The notes: generated by a model not told the origin, from the letters alone. A stretch of 64,000 nucleotides of DNA from Mercurialis annua (GCF_937616625.2 NC_065577.1:7853001-7917000); one strand, 5' to 3'; shown: positions 10,586-22,956, counted from the stretch's first letter. Numbers and translations are program-made.

Positions 10586-10895
10586 ATTTGCATGTCTTAC
10601 CCTAAAAACGTTTTGAAAAAGGGTTATGAAAATTGACATGTTGTGAAAATGGAAAAGAGGTCCCGTGAAATGGTTGACCTAATGTTGATGTTTCGGAATT
10701 GAAAATGTATGATTTTATTCCGCGAAAAATTTATAGTGAATTTCGAAACAAATTTATATGAGAAAACTTTTGAAAGAAAAAGTTGAATTGCTTTTAATGA
10801 GAAATATGGATTTTATTTTAAGGCTTGCTACGGGTTTCGGAGCAACCACTCCCATTCCCTAGCGCCGGTCTCGATCCGGGAATCGGGCCGTGACA
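10586..10895 (+). repeat. Right end of the outer gypsy LTR
   Basis: This continues the LTR interrupted at 1704. It ends with the box shared by all gypsy LTRs here: GGCTTGCTACGGGTTTCGGAGC, ACCACTCCCATTCCCTAGCG, then CCGTGACA. It is separated from the left part only by LARD1 and the ATGTG duplication. Confidence 0.8.
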
Positions 10896-11689
10896 AGTAA
10901 ATTTGCATGCCTCCCCCATCCGTGCTTTTATATATAGTATAGATATAGATATAGATAAATAATCGTCTATTTAAAAGTTTAAAGTGATTTTAATTTTAAT
11001 TTTCCAAATTTATTCATATTTAATAAATGATTTTATATTTTACTTTAAAAAGTATTTATTAACTAATAAAACTATATTAATATTTTTTTCTTAATAATAT
11101 AAAATAAAAAACACACTATTTTAATATGTGTAATTTTTCCTAAACGAACAACAACAAAAAAACGGAAGGACTATATTAATAGAGAAATAAAAGAGACATA
11201 TCGTCTCCAATTTGAATCATTTAATTGGTCTAACATTAAAAGTCCAATTTGAATCATCCAAAAATGCTCCATATTTTTTACATCTACCCTGAACTTTTAA
11301 AATCTTTAATGTTATCCTATTCTCCAATTTTCAGTTATGCTCATTTTTTAAAATTGAGACTTTTTTACTTGAAAAAAATATTCAAAAGTCCTTAATATTT
11401 ATCATATAATCTCAATTTCTACTACTCTTTTAAAAAAATATTAAAGATTTATTTAGAATATGTGTTAATTAATTAAAAATAAAAATTAAAAACCTCATTT
11501 TAAAAATATAGATATAATTAAAAATAAAAATTAAAAATTATGATAAAAATGACAATTTTGAAAGTTTGTGATATTAACAAAAAAAGATAAGATAATTTAT
11601 TAATGATTAATACTTATTTTTAATTAATTCTTTTATACCATCCAAATAAATCTAGTGAATAACATTAATTAATGATGGAAACCAATTCC
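10896..11689. other. AT-rich sequence without recognisable features
   Basis: It contains a short TATAGA microsatellite near 10935-10955 and low-complexity AT-rich DNA. I see no gene or element end. Confidence 0.6.
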
Positions 11690-12345
11690 AGATAAACGCT
11701 ATAAACCAAATCCAGCGAGATGAATTCGCCTATCGAGACAAATCTCAGAACTTGCCGAAGAATGATTAGGTCAAAGAATCGCATTAAAGTCAAGGAAGAC
11801 CGAAACCTACGAGACTTGTCCACATCAAGAAGAATCAGTATAAAATATGCTCAAACAAGTAAAAGATCAAATCATATAGAATTCGACAATCATATTCAAA
11901 CTCGGATATTCAAAAATAGAATATAAGTTCAACTCAACTACAGTAAGAGATTCTAGAAAATTCAGATCTTTTAGAAGAACAAGAAATATATTCCTATTCG
12001 GAATCATATTCCTAAATAAGAAAGATAGTCGTATTTAAGAGATTCATTCCTAAATAAGTTCACAAGCCAAATAGGAATCTTTTTCCTATTTGGACTCTTA
12101 TGTTAAGCATGAATTCTTTTCCTATTTGAACTAAATAAGGTATCCCTTCACGATCACTGTAAAAGGAATTGTGGCATGCCTGAACACAAACTAGATTTAC
12201 AGTTAATACTTTCTTAAATTCAATACTGAATTAAGCATCGGAGAGCTAATCGGACAACCACCGTTCGATCAGCCATTTACACTGTTTTGCTGATTAAATC
12301 CCGTTGAACAAGATGGACTCCATCAACTGGCGCCGTCTGTGGGAA
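11690..12345 (+). repeat. Tat/Ogre-like LTR remnant with primer-site region
   Basis: The U3-like part holds degenerate repeats of the CCTATTTGG/CCTAAATAAG type. It leads to TGGCGCCGTCTGTGGGAA at 12328-12345, the leader signature following the LTR in plant Tat-lineage gypsy elements. No second LTR copy is visible, so this is a decayed fragment. The left boundary is approximate. The short ORF at 11720-11926 is not a gene. Confidence 0.5.
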
Positions 12346-12369
12346 AGATTTAAGGAAAACTTGGATATC

Positions 12370-12736
12370 AAACTCCGTAGGTCACCAATTTTTTTTCAAA
12401 TTACAGAAAGATCTCTAAACAAAATTTTCTTATAAAATGGTCACTGAATCATACCTTTTATTACAAAAGGGTACACCCTAAAAAATAGACTGTTTTCACA
12501 CAAAAATACAACATTTTGGCTTACGTGGAAAGCCAAAATAATGGAAAAGAACATAGTGTATTGACCTTTTTTAAGAAAAGGTGACCTTTTTGTAATCCAC
12601 AAAAAGTTTAGTGATCTTATCGTAACAAAAGAAATATTTTTGTAACAGAAGGAATAGTTTAGTGACCAGTTTGTAAGAAAAATTTATTTAGTTACCTTTT
12701 TGTAATTTGAGAAAAAATTAGTGATCTACGGAGTTT
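12370..12736. mobile_element. Foldback MITE inserted in the Tat-like leader
   Basis: The ends are inverted: AAACTCCGTAGGTCAC on the left and GTGATCTACGGAGTTT on the right, with further inverted similarity inward (CAAATTACA... versus TTTTTGTAATTTG). Internal GTGAC/TTTTTGTAA units repeat. It is about 367 bp long with no coding capacity. I could not fix the target duplication, so the family is undecided. Confidence 0.6.
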
Positions 12737-13740
12737 AAAATCCAGCAAAACTTCACTTCGAAGAAGTTTTTTTGAACCAGAAAAAATATTGAAGGTTGAA
12801 CTTCAATGGGAATAACCCAAAAAACAAGCAACCAGCAGATCCAAAAGATTTAGAAATTACTCCTCCTCTGGCACAGCTTACTGGAGATGAAACATAAACC
12901 ACTACAGGAATGACCTCGGCGGGACAAAGCTCAGGTTCAAATATTTTGAATTTAACGCTCGAGTATCAAACTCAATAAATCTGGGAAACAGTACCCAAGA
13001 CTTTTCCATCTCTATATGGGTCGAGAGAACCAACTCCTACGGTAGTTTTGCAAAAATTTACCATCAAGCATTGACTAAAATGCTAGAAAAATTACAGTGC
13101 AGCCTAGATAGAATAGTGGAGAAGCAAGGAACGTAACGAAAGCACATATAAAAAACATCAACCTTCAAAGGACAGAATTTGTGACCCCTCTTGAAAGAAA
13201 CGCGGGAAGAAAAGATGGAATTAATGTAGGAGAAAATCAAGAAATAAACGAAAAATGGAGTGGAAAAAAAAACGAAAGAAAGTAGGAAAATTGGAGGAAC
13301 GATGGCCGAAACAACAGAAACGAAGAAAACCAAGTAAATCGGAGAAATGCTAAAGATGACGGGAGAAACCCAGAAAATCAAAAAAATAACAACCAAAACA
13401 ATAATAACAGAGGAATATATCAAGAAAATAGAGAAAATATCTCGCGATTAGAGGAGAGCAAAAGAATACACGAAGCAAAGGAAAAAATCCCAGAAAGAAC
13501 GAATAAGTAGACGGAGAAAGGAATCCAGCGAGGAGTAAAAGAACTGAAAAAGGGCTATAAAAATTGCAGCTGAAGAAAGAAAAAAATCAGAAAGTGAGAA
13601 TCGTCTGGATCCCTAGTTAAGAGCAAGCGATGTGAGAAGGAGCAGCGCTGAGGAGGAGCACGACTCCTTCTCGGACGGCGACGGCGGGATCTAGCGGACA
13701 CGGGCGGTGGTTTCCGGTAGGTGAAAGGATGAAAAAAAAA
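12737..13740 (+). pseudogene. Decayed retroelement internal sequence
   Basis: It follows the Tat-like leader. Fragments such as those around 12820-13070 read like a worn 5' gag region, but stops occur in every frame and I cannot assign domains. From 13180 to 13550 it is A-rich. The minus-strand frames at 13064-13423 and 13555-13746 are low-complexity and are not called as genes. Confidence 0.3.
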
Positions 13741-14461
13741 GCACAATAAAATTTTTAATTTTTTTTTAAAAAAATGATTTCATATATAATTTTTTTGAAA
13801 TTTTAGAAACTTAACAAAAAACACTTAAATCAGATTAAATTTATTGATTCGATTCAGTATTTTGGTTTGGTTTGATTTTACACACACCTATTTTAGCTAC
13901 ACATAGCACCACACTCTAAACTTAGCTCACAAAAAGGATCAACGTTTAGCTACCTAGCAAGCTACGTTGAGACTTTACACCTATCTTTCATAAATAAACG
14001 GTCATTTTCGAGCTCTCAAATGCAACCAACCACCACCACCTACACCTTAAATTGATGCCTCAATATTATCAATTCCCCTATCATCTTCTAATCACTATTT
14101 GAGACGCTCTGTCACGTTTCCAACATTACTTTTGGTCCCCATTTTCTATTATTTGAGTGATTATATAAGTGACTGTTTTGTCTGTGACAGGCTTAGAATT
14201 TTTTTATAAAGTGAATAGAAGTGAATAAGGTTGAAAAAATTAGCAAATTATAAAATTTAAAATGGACAGGCTATAAATTTTAGAGTTAATTCCATATAAA
14301 ATCACCATCTTTACATGTTTTTTCATTTTAATCACGTCCTTAAAAAAATGTTAAATAAAATCGCCACCTTTTATTTTTTTGCAAATACATCACGAATGGA
14401 GACTCAAAAGTCAAATAAACAGGGCAATCATCTTTTACACTCTCACATAATAAAGTGAGTT
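13741..14461. other. AT-rich sequence without recognisable features
   Basis: Nothing is assignable. The stretch 14285-14420 (repeated ATAAAATCGCCACC-like phrases) may be the edge of another small repeat. Confidence 0.5.
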
Positions 14462-14804
14462 TCACTTGCTGATTTTCGTCCACATAAGGGTTTCAAAATT
14501 GGATTTTGCCAAGTATAAGGACCCAGGCGTGAACAATTTTAGAGTAGGGGCCTCTTGAACAAAAATGGTAAAATTGAGGTGCCTGCGTATGAGTTTTGCC
14601 CCATGTTTACCATAATACTCACCACCCCGATCAGATCTAACAATCTTGATAACTTTTCTCAACTGTTTTTCGACTTAATTCAGTCTTAAAGATCTTAAAT
14701 TTATTAAGAGTTTCAAACTTTTCTTTGATAAAAAACATATATTCAAATCGGAAAAAATCATTAATAAAAGTAATGAAATACTTATTATTGCATATTGTGG
14801 GTGA
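14462..14804 (-). pseudogene. Copia integrase fragment (part A of a split remnant)
   Basis: On the minus strand it encodes pieces of the copia integrase core: a stretch reading NNKYFITFINDFFRFEY (14730-14790), like the usual YFITFIDDYSRYGY, and IKIVRSDRGGEYYG (near 14620-14650), the second catalytic Asp with the RSDRGGE signature. Frameshifts separate the two. The gene continues upstream at 22957, beyond the CACTA insertion; joined there, the frame reads on into HIDIS..P, the first integrase Asp region. It is long dead. Confidence 0.75.
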
Positions 14805-15205
14805 CACTACAAAACAGCAGCCATTTTGCGACGGATAATTCCGTCGCAAACTACCCCTTTTCCGTCGCGAAACCACATTTGCGACGGCTTTGCGACGGAC
14901 AAAGCCAATCGTCAAATGCCTGGTCGCTAAAGAAATAGCGACCAAGGCGTCGCAAAAATGGCGACAGACCGTCGCCATTGCTAAAACTCCGTCGCCAATT
15001 TTATCTCCTCGAAAATGAAAAAGGAGACGAAATGGCGACGAAACATTGAATTTGGCGACGGAATACATCCGTCGCCAAATTATGTAATTTGCGACGGACT
15101 ATTATCCGTCGCAAATTTATTTAACTTTTGCGACGGCTTTTCCGTCGCAAAATGAGCTTGTTTGGCGACGTATAATTTTCATTTTGCGACGGAATGTCCG
15201 TCGCA
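14805..15205. repeat. CACTA left terminal and subterminal repeats
   Basis: After the CACTA terminus, GCGACGG and its complement occur more than a dozen times, often as paired palindromes such as TTGCGACGG...CCGTCGCAA (14826-14850, 15058-15076, 15089-15113, 15127-15150, 15184-15206). In CACTA elements, subterminal motif arrays of this kind bind the TnpA protein. Confidence 0.85.
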
Positions 15206-15422
15206 ATTCCGTCACTATTTGGACAGAACATTTCTTATTTTTGTCTGTTTCCCTGTTTTATTCATTACGATTATACCCCGTAAAATCTACTATTTGCAAT
15301 TCACACTAAAACTCAATTTTCAAAAAAAAAACGTTGCCATATCAAAACATGTCATAGTTTACATATCGTAACAAAATGTATATAGTGACAAAATACAAAA
15401 TGTCAGAAATACAAACAGGACA

Positions 15423-17178
15423 CTACAAAGTCGGAGTGTCATCATCGTCTGGTTGTGGGGGTGGGCGATACTGCGGAGGAAGAGTCTGCATCATCTTCGC
15501 CATCTCAGCCTGAATAATCTCGGCCATCCTCTCATTGGCTCTCGCCTGCTGGGCACGGAGATCCTCCACCTCGGTGGTAATCTGGCGCAGTCCATCCTGG
15601 ATCCCTGCCTGCACATGCCGCTCGATCTCCTCGTCAGTTCGCTGTGACTGTGTGGACCTGGTCCTCGCCCTACTAGACGCCATCGTATCCACGTACGCAC
15701 TAGTCGATGAACCCAACCAGTAGACACGCCGCTTCTTGTTGACGCCCTCGATATCCAGAAACAGCTGGGTCTCGTCAACTTCCGCTGTGCTAGAAGAACC
15801 ACCATCTCCGGTCGGCGGCTGCGATGCAGCAGCAAGTCTCTGAGTAATTGCATCCTACATAAAGATTGAAAAATATATCACGTAACGGCTAAAACGTTAA
15901 CGCATAACATATGAAATGTAAGTATAATTCTTAACAAAATTTCGGCAGCATTTCCTTTATAATTTGATCAACACCCATTTTTCAGGGACATCCTGCAAAC
16001 ATATAGATTTCATATACAACCCACCGGCTGTTAACACACCTAATCTAGCATTTACAATTTAAATTAAAACACATTTACACTAATTTAATCTAACACTTGA
16101 GTAAAGTAAAACAACTACTAAAATTATATAGGTTCATGACTTACACTCATGTCCTGGGCCCTCTTGCCTACCATGACACTCTTATCAGCTATCGTGGAGT
16201 GCATCCGAGTATACAGCTCCGTTGCGGTAGGCTTGCAGCCAAGCTCTTCAGCCTAAAAGAAAAATAAACAATTTGTTAGTTCATCAGAAAATCAGAAAAT
16301 AAAAGATAGTTGTAAATAAAAAAGAATTTTAGAAACAAAACAACACATCCATATGTCGGATGGCGGAACGGGATCCCCCTGTATGGCGTACTGGTCCGGA
16401 ACCGGCTCCAGTAGGCTCGCTCATCTGATTAGCGCGAGCTACATCGGACTTCTTCTTCTCGTCCTCGGACGCCCAGAAGGCCTTCCAGGAATCCCAGATA
16501 TCTTGGCTGATTGAGGTATGTTTTTCGTCCTTCTCTCTCATCCTGTGAATAACGTCCTTGCATCGGTTGGCAGCATGCGTCATGAATACACTTTTGATGA
16601 CGTCGTCGCTGTAATCCGCCGTATCCCACCAGTATTCCTTCTGCAAAACATAAACACCAAGTTTGAGTTAGTAATTTTGCGTTAGTCTAAATTCAAACTT
16701 TAAAATAAACAATTTATTACCTTAAATTCCTCCCAATAGAAATATGTCTGCTCTGCGGTCAGAAACCGCCAGGCTCGCCCATTCTCGAACCAGCACTTTC
16801 TAAAGATCTCTCGCATAGACCGGGAGATTGGTCCAGAGTTCAACAGCCTCTCCCTGCGAGGTCACAGCAAACTTTTACTTTCTATAGTAAAACGATAAAA
16901 AAAAATTAAATTAAAAATTTACATTCTTACCTGCTGGCGTCTGGGAAACACAGTGCCCTCCCCTGGGCATCCAGCACTACAGAGGGCTCTCCTGGCTGTC
17001 GGGGCTGAACAGGGGGTGCCGCCTCCACCTCCTGCTGGTGACCCTGAACAGGGATGTCCTCAACAGGGGCACGCACAGCTGGGTTACCCCGACCACGACC
17101 TCTAGCTGGGTTACCCCGACGTCCCCGACCTCTAGTCGGATCACCTGAACCACCCTGCCCTCTCATACCTGCAGACAT
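15423..17178 (-). CDS. TnpA-like protein of the CACTA element (Transposase_24 type), five exons
   Basis: Inferred exons on the minus strand: 17178-16931, 16853-16721, 16640-16347, 16252-16145 and 15854-15423. The junctions use GTAAG, GTAAT, GTGTTG (weak) and GTAAGT donors and CAG or TAG acceptors. All phases agree, giving an uninterrupted product of about 404 residues. The N-terminus is rich in RG repeats (GRGRRGNPARGRGRGNP). Exons 2-3 carry the region of the plant Ptta/En/Spm family with IREIFRK- and WEEFK-like motifs (about residues 83-150). The C-terminus has a coiled-coil-like stretch (EEIERHV...AEMAKMMQ) before a PPPQPDDDD tail. It probably binds the subterminal GCGACGG motifs and assists transposition (family knowledge). 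Start chosen: the first Met, at 17178. The exon 3 donor is the least certain. Confidence 0.72.
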
Positions 17179-17386
17179 TAAAATACGTTTCGTTCCACAT
17201 ATAACAATTTAATACATTGTTAAAGAATACGTTATAACAAAACATTACAGAAAAATACATTATAAAAAATACATTGTTAATTGTTAACAATTTAATATAT
17301 TTAAATTAACTAATACATTTAATATAACTTATTCATTACAATAGTAACGAATACAAGTAACAAAAACTGTAAAAATATCTAAAACG

Positions 17387-20300
17387 TCAGTCAAGTTGTT
17401 CTTCATCTTCGTCTGATGAGGATGGCGGAAATTCTTCTTCTTCATCTTCAGCAGGAGGGATTTGCAATGCATCTTCGTCGGCCACCTCATTCAGGTCATC
17501 GAAATTTATGGGATTGTCGTCCGTTTCAAATATAAGGGGATTTTCTTCAATGTTCTCTTGAAAGGTCGGGATAATCGCATCGGGCATGTCAAGTTCTGAT
17601 CGTGTCTTAATTTTGCAAACTGCCCACCTATTTACTTTGTCCCGTCTTCTACTTGGATATGGAAGGTAATGAACTTGGTCAGCTTGTTCTGCCAAGATGA
17701 ACGGTTCGTATTTATTGTACCTGCGTCTGTGATTAACATCTACCAAGTTGTATCGATTGGTAGTGTATGTGCCTGTATCCGTAGGGTCGAACCATTTGCA
17801 TTTAAAAATGACGGTCTGCTTCATTGGTAGAGCTGGATACTCTAACTCAATTATGTTCGTTAACACTCCATAAAAGTCATTTTCACCCTCAACATATTCT
17901 GTTCCCCTTACGCAGATACCGCTATTCATTTGTAAGTTGATCCTGCCCATATTCCTGAGTAAGAAATTTGAAGCCGTTTACATAGTATCCCTTATATGTG
18001 GTGACCTTTCTACATGGTCCCTTTGCAAGACTCATAATAAACGGATTAGTACAGACAGTTGGATCTCTCGCCCGTGGGGAGTTAGAAATTTGTAAGATTT
18101 ATAAACCTTATTATAAAAATGAAAGTTCATTGTTATAAGATACTTACATATTGTTCGAACCAAGAGGCTAAATCACTTTCCAGCACTCTTTCAATTTCTG
18201 TTTCACTTATTTCACTGTTCCTTTCGCGCAACCCGTCCATAAAAACCCTTTAAATGGAAGAGGCCCAAACTACATAAATTTCTAGCAAATATGTGAAATA
18301 TTACACTATATTTAAATGCTTACTTTCGATGATCTTCGATTTCAGAACAATTCAGAAGAACATAGGTCCGAGCAGCGATGATCTCATCGTCTTCAAGATA
18401 TCTCTTACCGCTACCACGCAACGGCTTTCCCTTAGGTTTAAAAATTCCCAGTCTGTCGGCATCGTCATCGATATCCATATCACAAGTTTCATTTCTTCCC
18501 AAGCGCGCGGGTAACATCAGATCACCTTCAGCAAAATAATAGGATGTAAATTTAGCGATTTCTTCTTGCAGATATCCACTACTAATGCTCCCTTCCACCC
18601 TGCCTTTATTTGTGACCTTTTTTTTCAATTTCCTCAAATATTTGTAACCGGATATTAATATTAGTAAGCATAACTAATTGAGTAGATGGATACGATAAAA
18701 AACCATAACTAATTGATTACCTTTCAAATAGATACATACAGCGATACTGAACCGGTCCTGCCTTCATAGCTTCATACGGAAGATGCACGGGGAGATGCTC
18801 CATAGAGTCAAAAAAGCTGGGTGGGAATATACATTCCAACTTGCACAAGATTTTTGGGATCTCAGTTTCCATACGGTTTAGATCTTCCTGTGACAGTGAC
18901 GTGGAAGTTAACTCTCGGAAGAAGATACTTAACTCTGTTAGAGGCTCCCACACGTTTTTCGGAAGTAGCTCCAGAAGGGCGATTGGCAGAAGTTGTTGCA
19001 TAAAAACATCGCAGTCATGACTTTTCATTCCATGCATTTTCAGCCCGTTTAGATCAACACATCTAGACAACTTTGAAACGTACCCGTCTGGAAACTTTAT
19101 TTTCTGAATCAACTCACGCAAAACTTGTTTTGAATCCCTATCGAAAGCATACATTGCCTTTGGAAATCTCTCAGTTGCCGGATCTTTAGCTAACCCTGGT
19201 CAATCACAGATGTTGTTCAACTCTTCACGAGATTTTGCATGGTCTTTTGTTTTCCCGGGGACATTGAGAACAGTATTAAAATGTTATCGAAGACATTTTT
19301 CTCAATGTGCATGACATCGAGATTGTGACGTATTACATTCGTTCTCCAATAAGGCAAATCTTAAAAGATACTTTTTTTATCCCACCCATGATCTTTTGGC
19401 AGTAATGCATTAGTAACTTTCGCACCAGGCTCAAATGCCTTCTTAAACCCCAGTCGATCAATCTGTGCTAACAATTCATCTCCAGTTCTCACCCCTCTAA
19501 ACCCTTTGCTCTCTCGTTTCCCCTTACGAAAATCAGTAACATTTCGGCGGAATTGGTGATTCGGAGGCAAAAACTTGCGATGGCAATCAAACCACGATTA
19601 TTTACCGCTTTTATCCAGTGTGAATGCATCGGTGTTTTCCATGCAGTACGGGCATGCTTTTCTACCAGCAGTGCTCCAACCAGACAACATAGAATAAGCG
19701 GGAAAGTCATTTATTGTCCATATAAGAGCCGCTTTTAGTTGAAAATTCTGACGCTTATGAACGTCATATGTCTGGACTCCACATTCCCACAGTTGGTTCA
19801 ACTCTGCAATCAGCGGCTGTAGGAAGATATCCATTAGCTGTTTCGGGTTTCTAGGCCCCGGTACCAAAACCGTTAAAAACATAAACTCATCCTTCATAAA
19901 CATGCCTGAGGGAAGATTATACGGCGTCAAAATGACCGGCCACGAGGAATACTACTGCCCAAAATTGGTAAACGGCTGAAACCCATCGGAGCATAAGCCT
20001 AATCTGATATTTCTCACTTCATTGGCAAACTCAGAATGCAGCTCACTGAAACATTTCCAAGCCGGAGAGTCGGACGGGTGGCACATCTTATCACCATCCA
20101 TCTCGTGGTCTGCGTGCCACATCATATGTCGGGCAGTGGCTTTCGAAGCGTACAAGCTCTGTAGCCTGTGAGTTATTGGAAAATATAACATTTTACTATA
20201 TGGAACATTAGCCTTTCTTTTTGCGGATTTTCCGTGGGTCACAAGTTTCCACCGCGCATAATTAAAACTTTGCAGTGCGTTAGACCCGCGTCCTCCCCCC

Positions 20301-21000
20301 AATAAATCATACAGTTATAGAAACAACAGTCAATAACCTCAACCGGCAACCCCAAACCTCTGACCAGCTTCTTAATTTTAGCAAAATTCGTTGGCATCTT
20401 GTTGTCCTCCGGGAGCAGCTCTTGTATCAATCTGCAGACGTCGTCTACTAAAGCTACTGAATCCTTATGTCGACACTTGATCTCCATCACTTTAGCAGAT
20501 GCAGAAAATGGAGAATGTCTGCTATTCCCAGGCCATATGTCTTCTTCAGCCGCACGCATCATATCATAAAATTTCTGAGCTTCATCATTCGGGAGCTCTT
20601 CTTTAGGAAACGTTATTTCTGAACCGGTCGCATCAAGAATCATTCTTTGAGCGGAACTGAACTCACCTGGCCCCTCATTTTCATAGTCGAACTCAAAATC
20701 TTGCTCTGGTAACTGTACAAGGGGAGGGGGATTCAAAACGCTCCCCTCGCCATGAAAAACCCATACTTGATAATCTTTCACAAACCCATTCTTCAATAGA
20801 TGGAATTCCACCTCATCGACATCCCGATAGTTTGTATTTCGACAACCTCTCTTAGGGCAGGGGCATTTTATCTGTACTCCACTCATACAAGCCGGATGCC
20901 GTAATGCAAACCGGACAAACTCCTTCACATGCTCCTTGTACCCTGTGGTTAGCAGCCCGTTTGTGTGGCTCCTGCACATCCAACTGCGGTCTGTCTCCAT
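17387..21000 (-). pseudogene. TNP2/TNPD-like CACTA transposase, multiply broken
   Basis: It starts at 21000 (METDRSWM). The domain order follows the family: N-terminal transposase-associated domain with CPCPKRGC (about 20840-21000), TNP2 core (about 19300-20300, with MMWHADHE and ACPYCMENTDAF), a DUF4218-like part (18720-19154, with GMKSHDCDVFMQ), and a DUF4216-like part (17387-18085, with FKCKWFDP). Splice-like sites bound 3' exons near 18720, 18323-18650 and 18148-18245. Damage: a frameshift near 20262-20270, in-frame stops at 19952-19954 (TAG), 19598-19600 (TAA), 19361-19363 (TAA) and about 19200 (TGA), a frameshift near 19275-19290, and a probable one near 17945. The acidic C-terminus ending SSSDEDEEQLD is intact. 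No active transposase is expected. Confidence 0.85.
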
Positions 21001-22564
21001 TTCTGTAGCGCGGATAATTAGAAGTGGGGTTTTCACTCGAGATAAGCAAAGTCAATGTAATTGACTGCTGAAAAGGTAGGGCCCTATCCCATTCGCAAAA
21101 CAGGCGCCCCGTAACTCGGCCACGATATATGCCTAGCAACGGAAAAAATATTCGGCTGCCTTCCGGCGTCGTTCTCCTTTAGTGCAATATTTAGTATATG
21201 TGTTGTAACGCTAATTATATATTCCATGAGGAATAAGCGTTACAAAACATATACTATACATCCATCCGGAGAACAAACGCTGGAAAACAGCCGGATATTT
21301 TTCTACCGCTACTAGACATATATGGTTTTTCGTGATTGAGTTACGGAAGCACCAGTTTTGCGAGCTGTACAAACTGTACAATCCCGTGTTGTTCAATCTC
21401 TTGAACACACAAGACGGGAACTCTATGGCTAGGTTTACGATTTTATTCGGTGGGAATAAAATCGAGGTTTATTTAGGTTGAATATTGTAAATAAAAGCTA
21501 TTTCAATTAAAATAAATCAAAATAAGCGATAAAACCTACTTGTTGAAGGGCATAACCGCAAATAGAAGGTGAAACGCCCGGATCACTCGGATTAACGGTG
21601 CGCAGCTATCAAGGGCTATCAGCGACTGTCATACCTATCATGGTAAATAAAAACACGTATTAATTAATAAAAATTCGGCAGCACTTCCCCTAAAAATGAG
21701 CATCACCCATTTTTTCAGGGAAGTCCTTCAAGCAAATCAAAATACATTTTAAAAAATAATTACTTATTGATCAATCACAACCAACAATACCAATACCAAT
21801 TATAACATTATAATAAATTATTCAACATTATAATTAATTATAATATTAAATAAATTAATCACACAAATAACCAATTTATAATTTAACAAACCTACAATTT
21901 AACAATTAATATTAAATTAACACTTTAATTAACAAAAATATATAAAGTAAGTAGGATTTTATTACGTAAACTAATTATAATTGACTTATTATTAAAATAA
22001 AATAAATTAAAATAAATTAAATTAATCTAAACTAGAGTTTTTTTCCCTAAACTATAAGTTATAATATTTAATTAAACAAAGTTCAATTAAATAATGAAAA
22101 ACTCACTATGGCAGCGGGACGGAGGCGGTGGCAGCGGGACGGAGGCGGTGGCAGTAGGACGGAGGCGGCGGCGGGACGGAGGAGACGATCTGAAACCGAA
22201 ATAATAAAATTAATATATATTAAACAATTTATTAAATAATAATCAAACAATCAATAAAAAATAATCAAACAATTAATTAAACAATACTTACCGCCGGAGG
22301 AAGGAAAGGAGGCGGAACGGATGGCGGCGCTCGGTGGAGGAGGAGCGGATGGCGGCAGCGCTCGGTAGAGGAGGAGGCACTGATGGCGGCGACGGACGGT
22401 GAAGAAGAAGGAAGGAGCGGCGTGGAGGAGAAGGGAAAGGAGTCGGCGGCATGGAGGAGAAGGAAAATGACCGGCGGCGTGGAGGTGAAGGAAAATGAAC
22501 GGCGACAGTTTTCAATTTCAGAAAAAAATTTGTGAAAGAATGGAAGGGAAGGCGTGCGCTGCTT
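21001..22564 (-). other. Noncoding region upstream of the CACTA transposase gene
   Basis: It lies between the TNP2 start and the right subterminal repeats and presumably holds the promoter and leader. 21760-22080 is very AT-rich. 22280-22510 is GGCGG-rich; minus-strand frames there are low-complexity and are not called. Confidence 0.6.
22111..22182 (+). repeat. 20-bp minisatellite in the CACTA element
   Basis: Three and a half units of GCAGCGGGACGGAGGCGGTG at 22111-22130, 22131-22150 and 22151-22170, then a partial unit. The third unit has small changes. Confidence 0.85.
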
Positions 22565-22956
22565 TTAATTTAGGTCTAACATTAGCGACGGACAGATATT
22601 TCGTCTTAGACCTAAATGAAACGCTGCGTTTTATTAAGGCCATTTGCGACGGAATATATTAATCTGTCGCAAATGACCTTAATGAAACGTAGCGTTTCAA
22701 TTGGCGCCTCACATTTTGCGACGGATGTATTACTCCGTTGCAAAATTTGAGGCGCCAATTTAAGCGCGCCAAGTCCCGCCCTTTTAGCGACGGGTTTGCG
22801 ACGGATTGTCCGTCGCTAAAAGGGCGGAAAATCACCCCGCCAAGAATTCGACAGGATTGCAGACGGATTTAGATTCCGTCGCAAAAACAGTAAATTAGCG
22901 ACAGAAATGTATTCCGTCGCAAATTTCCGTCGCTAATATGTTGTTTTCTAGTAGTG
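22565..22956. repeat. CACTA right subterminal and terminal repeats
   Basis: GCGACGG and CCGTCGC motifs recur between about 22580 and 22935 and are partly paired as palindromes (for example 22646-22672 and 22794-22821). The region ends in TAGTAGTG, the complement of CACTACTA. Confidence 0.85.

Larger units (their letters stand above)
14805..22956 (-). mobile_element. CACTA (En/Spm) transposon, 8152 bp
   Basis: The termini are CACTACAAAACAGCA on the left and, read inward from the right, CACTACTAGAAAACAACA. The 3-bp target duplication is TGA (14802-14804 and 22957-22959). Subterminal regions at both ends are packed with GCGACGG motifs in both orientations. Two genes lie on the minus strand: a broken TNP2 (TNPD-like) transposase at 17387-21000 and a TnpA-like gene at 15423-17178. 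It inserted inside a copia integrase sequence. With TNP2 broken it is probably non-autonomous now, though its ends look usable. Confidence 0.93.

Noticed and set aside
13064..13423. 119-codon minus-strand frame rich in hydrophobic residues
   Set aside because: It is the antisense of an A-rich, low-complexity stretch; the membrane-like look comes from T-rich codons.
14637..15068. 143-codon minus-strand frame as one gene
   Set aside because: Only the part below 14805 is real (copia integrase). The rest reads through CACTA terminal repeats, so it is an accidental fusion.
15491..15853. Alternative minus-strand 120-codon frame and plus-strand frames at 15453-15723
   Set aside because: They overlap TnpA-like exon 5 in other frames; that exon frame continues in phase with four upstream exons and matches the family.
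22288..22515. 75-codon minus-strand Pro/Ser/Arg-rich frame
   Set aside because: It comes from GGCGG-rich low-complexity DNA in the CACTA element; no start context or homology.
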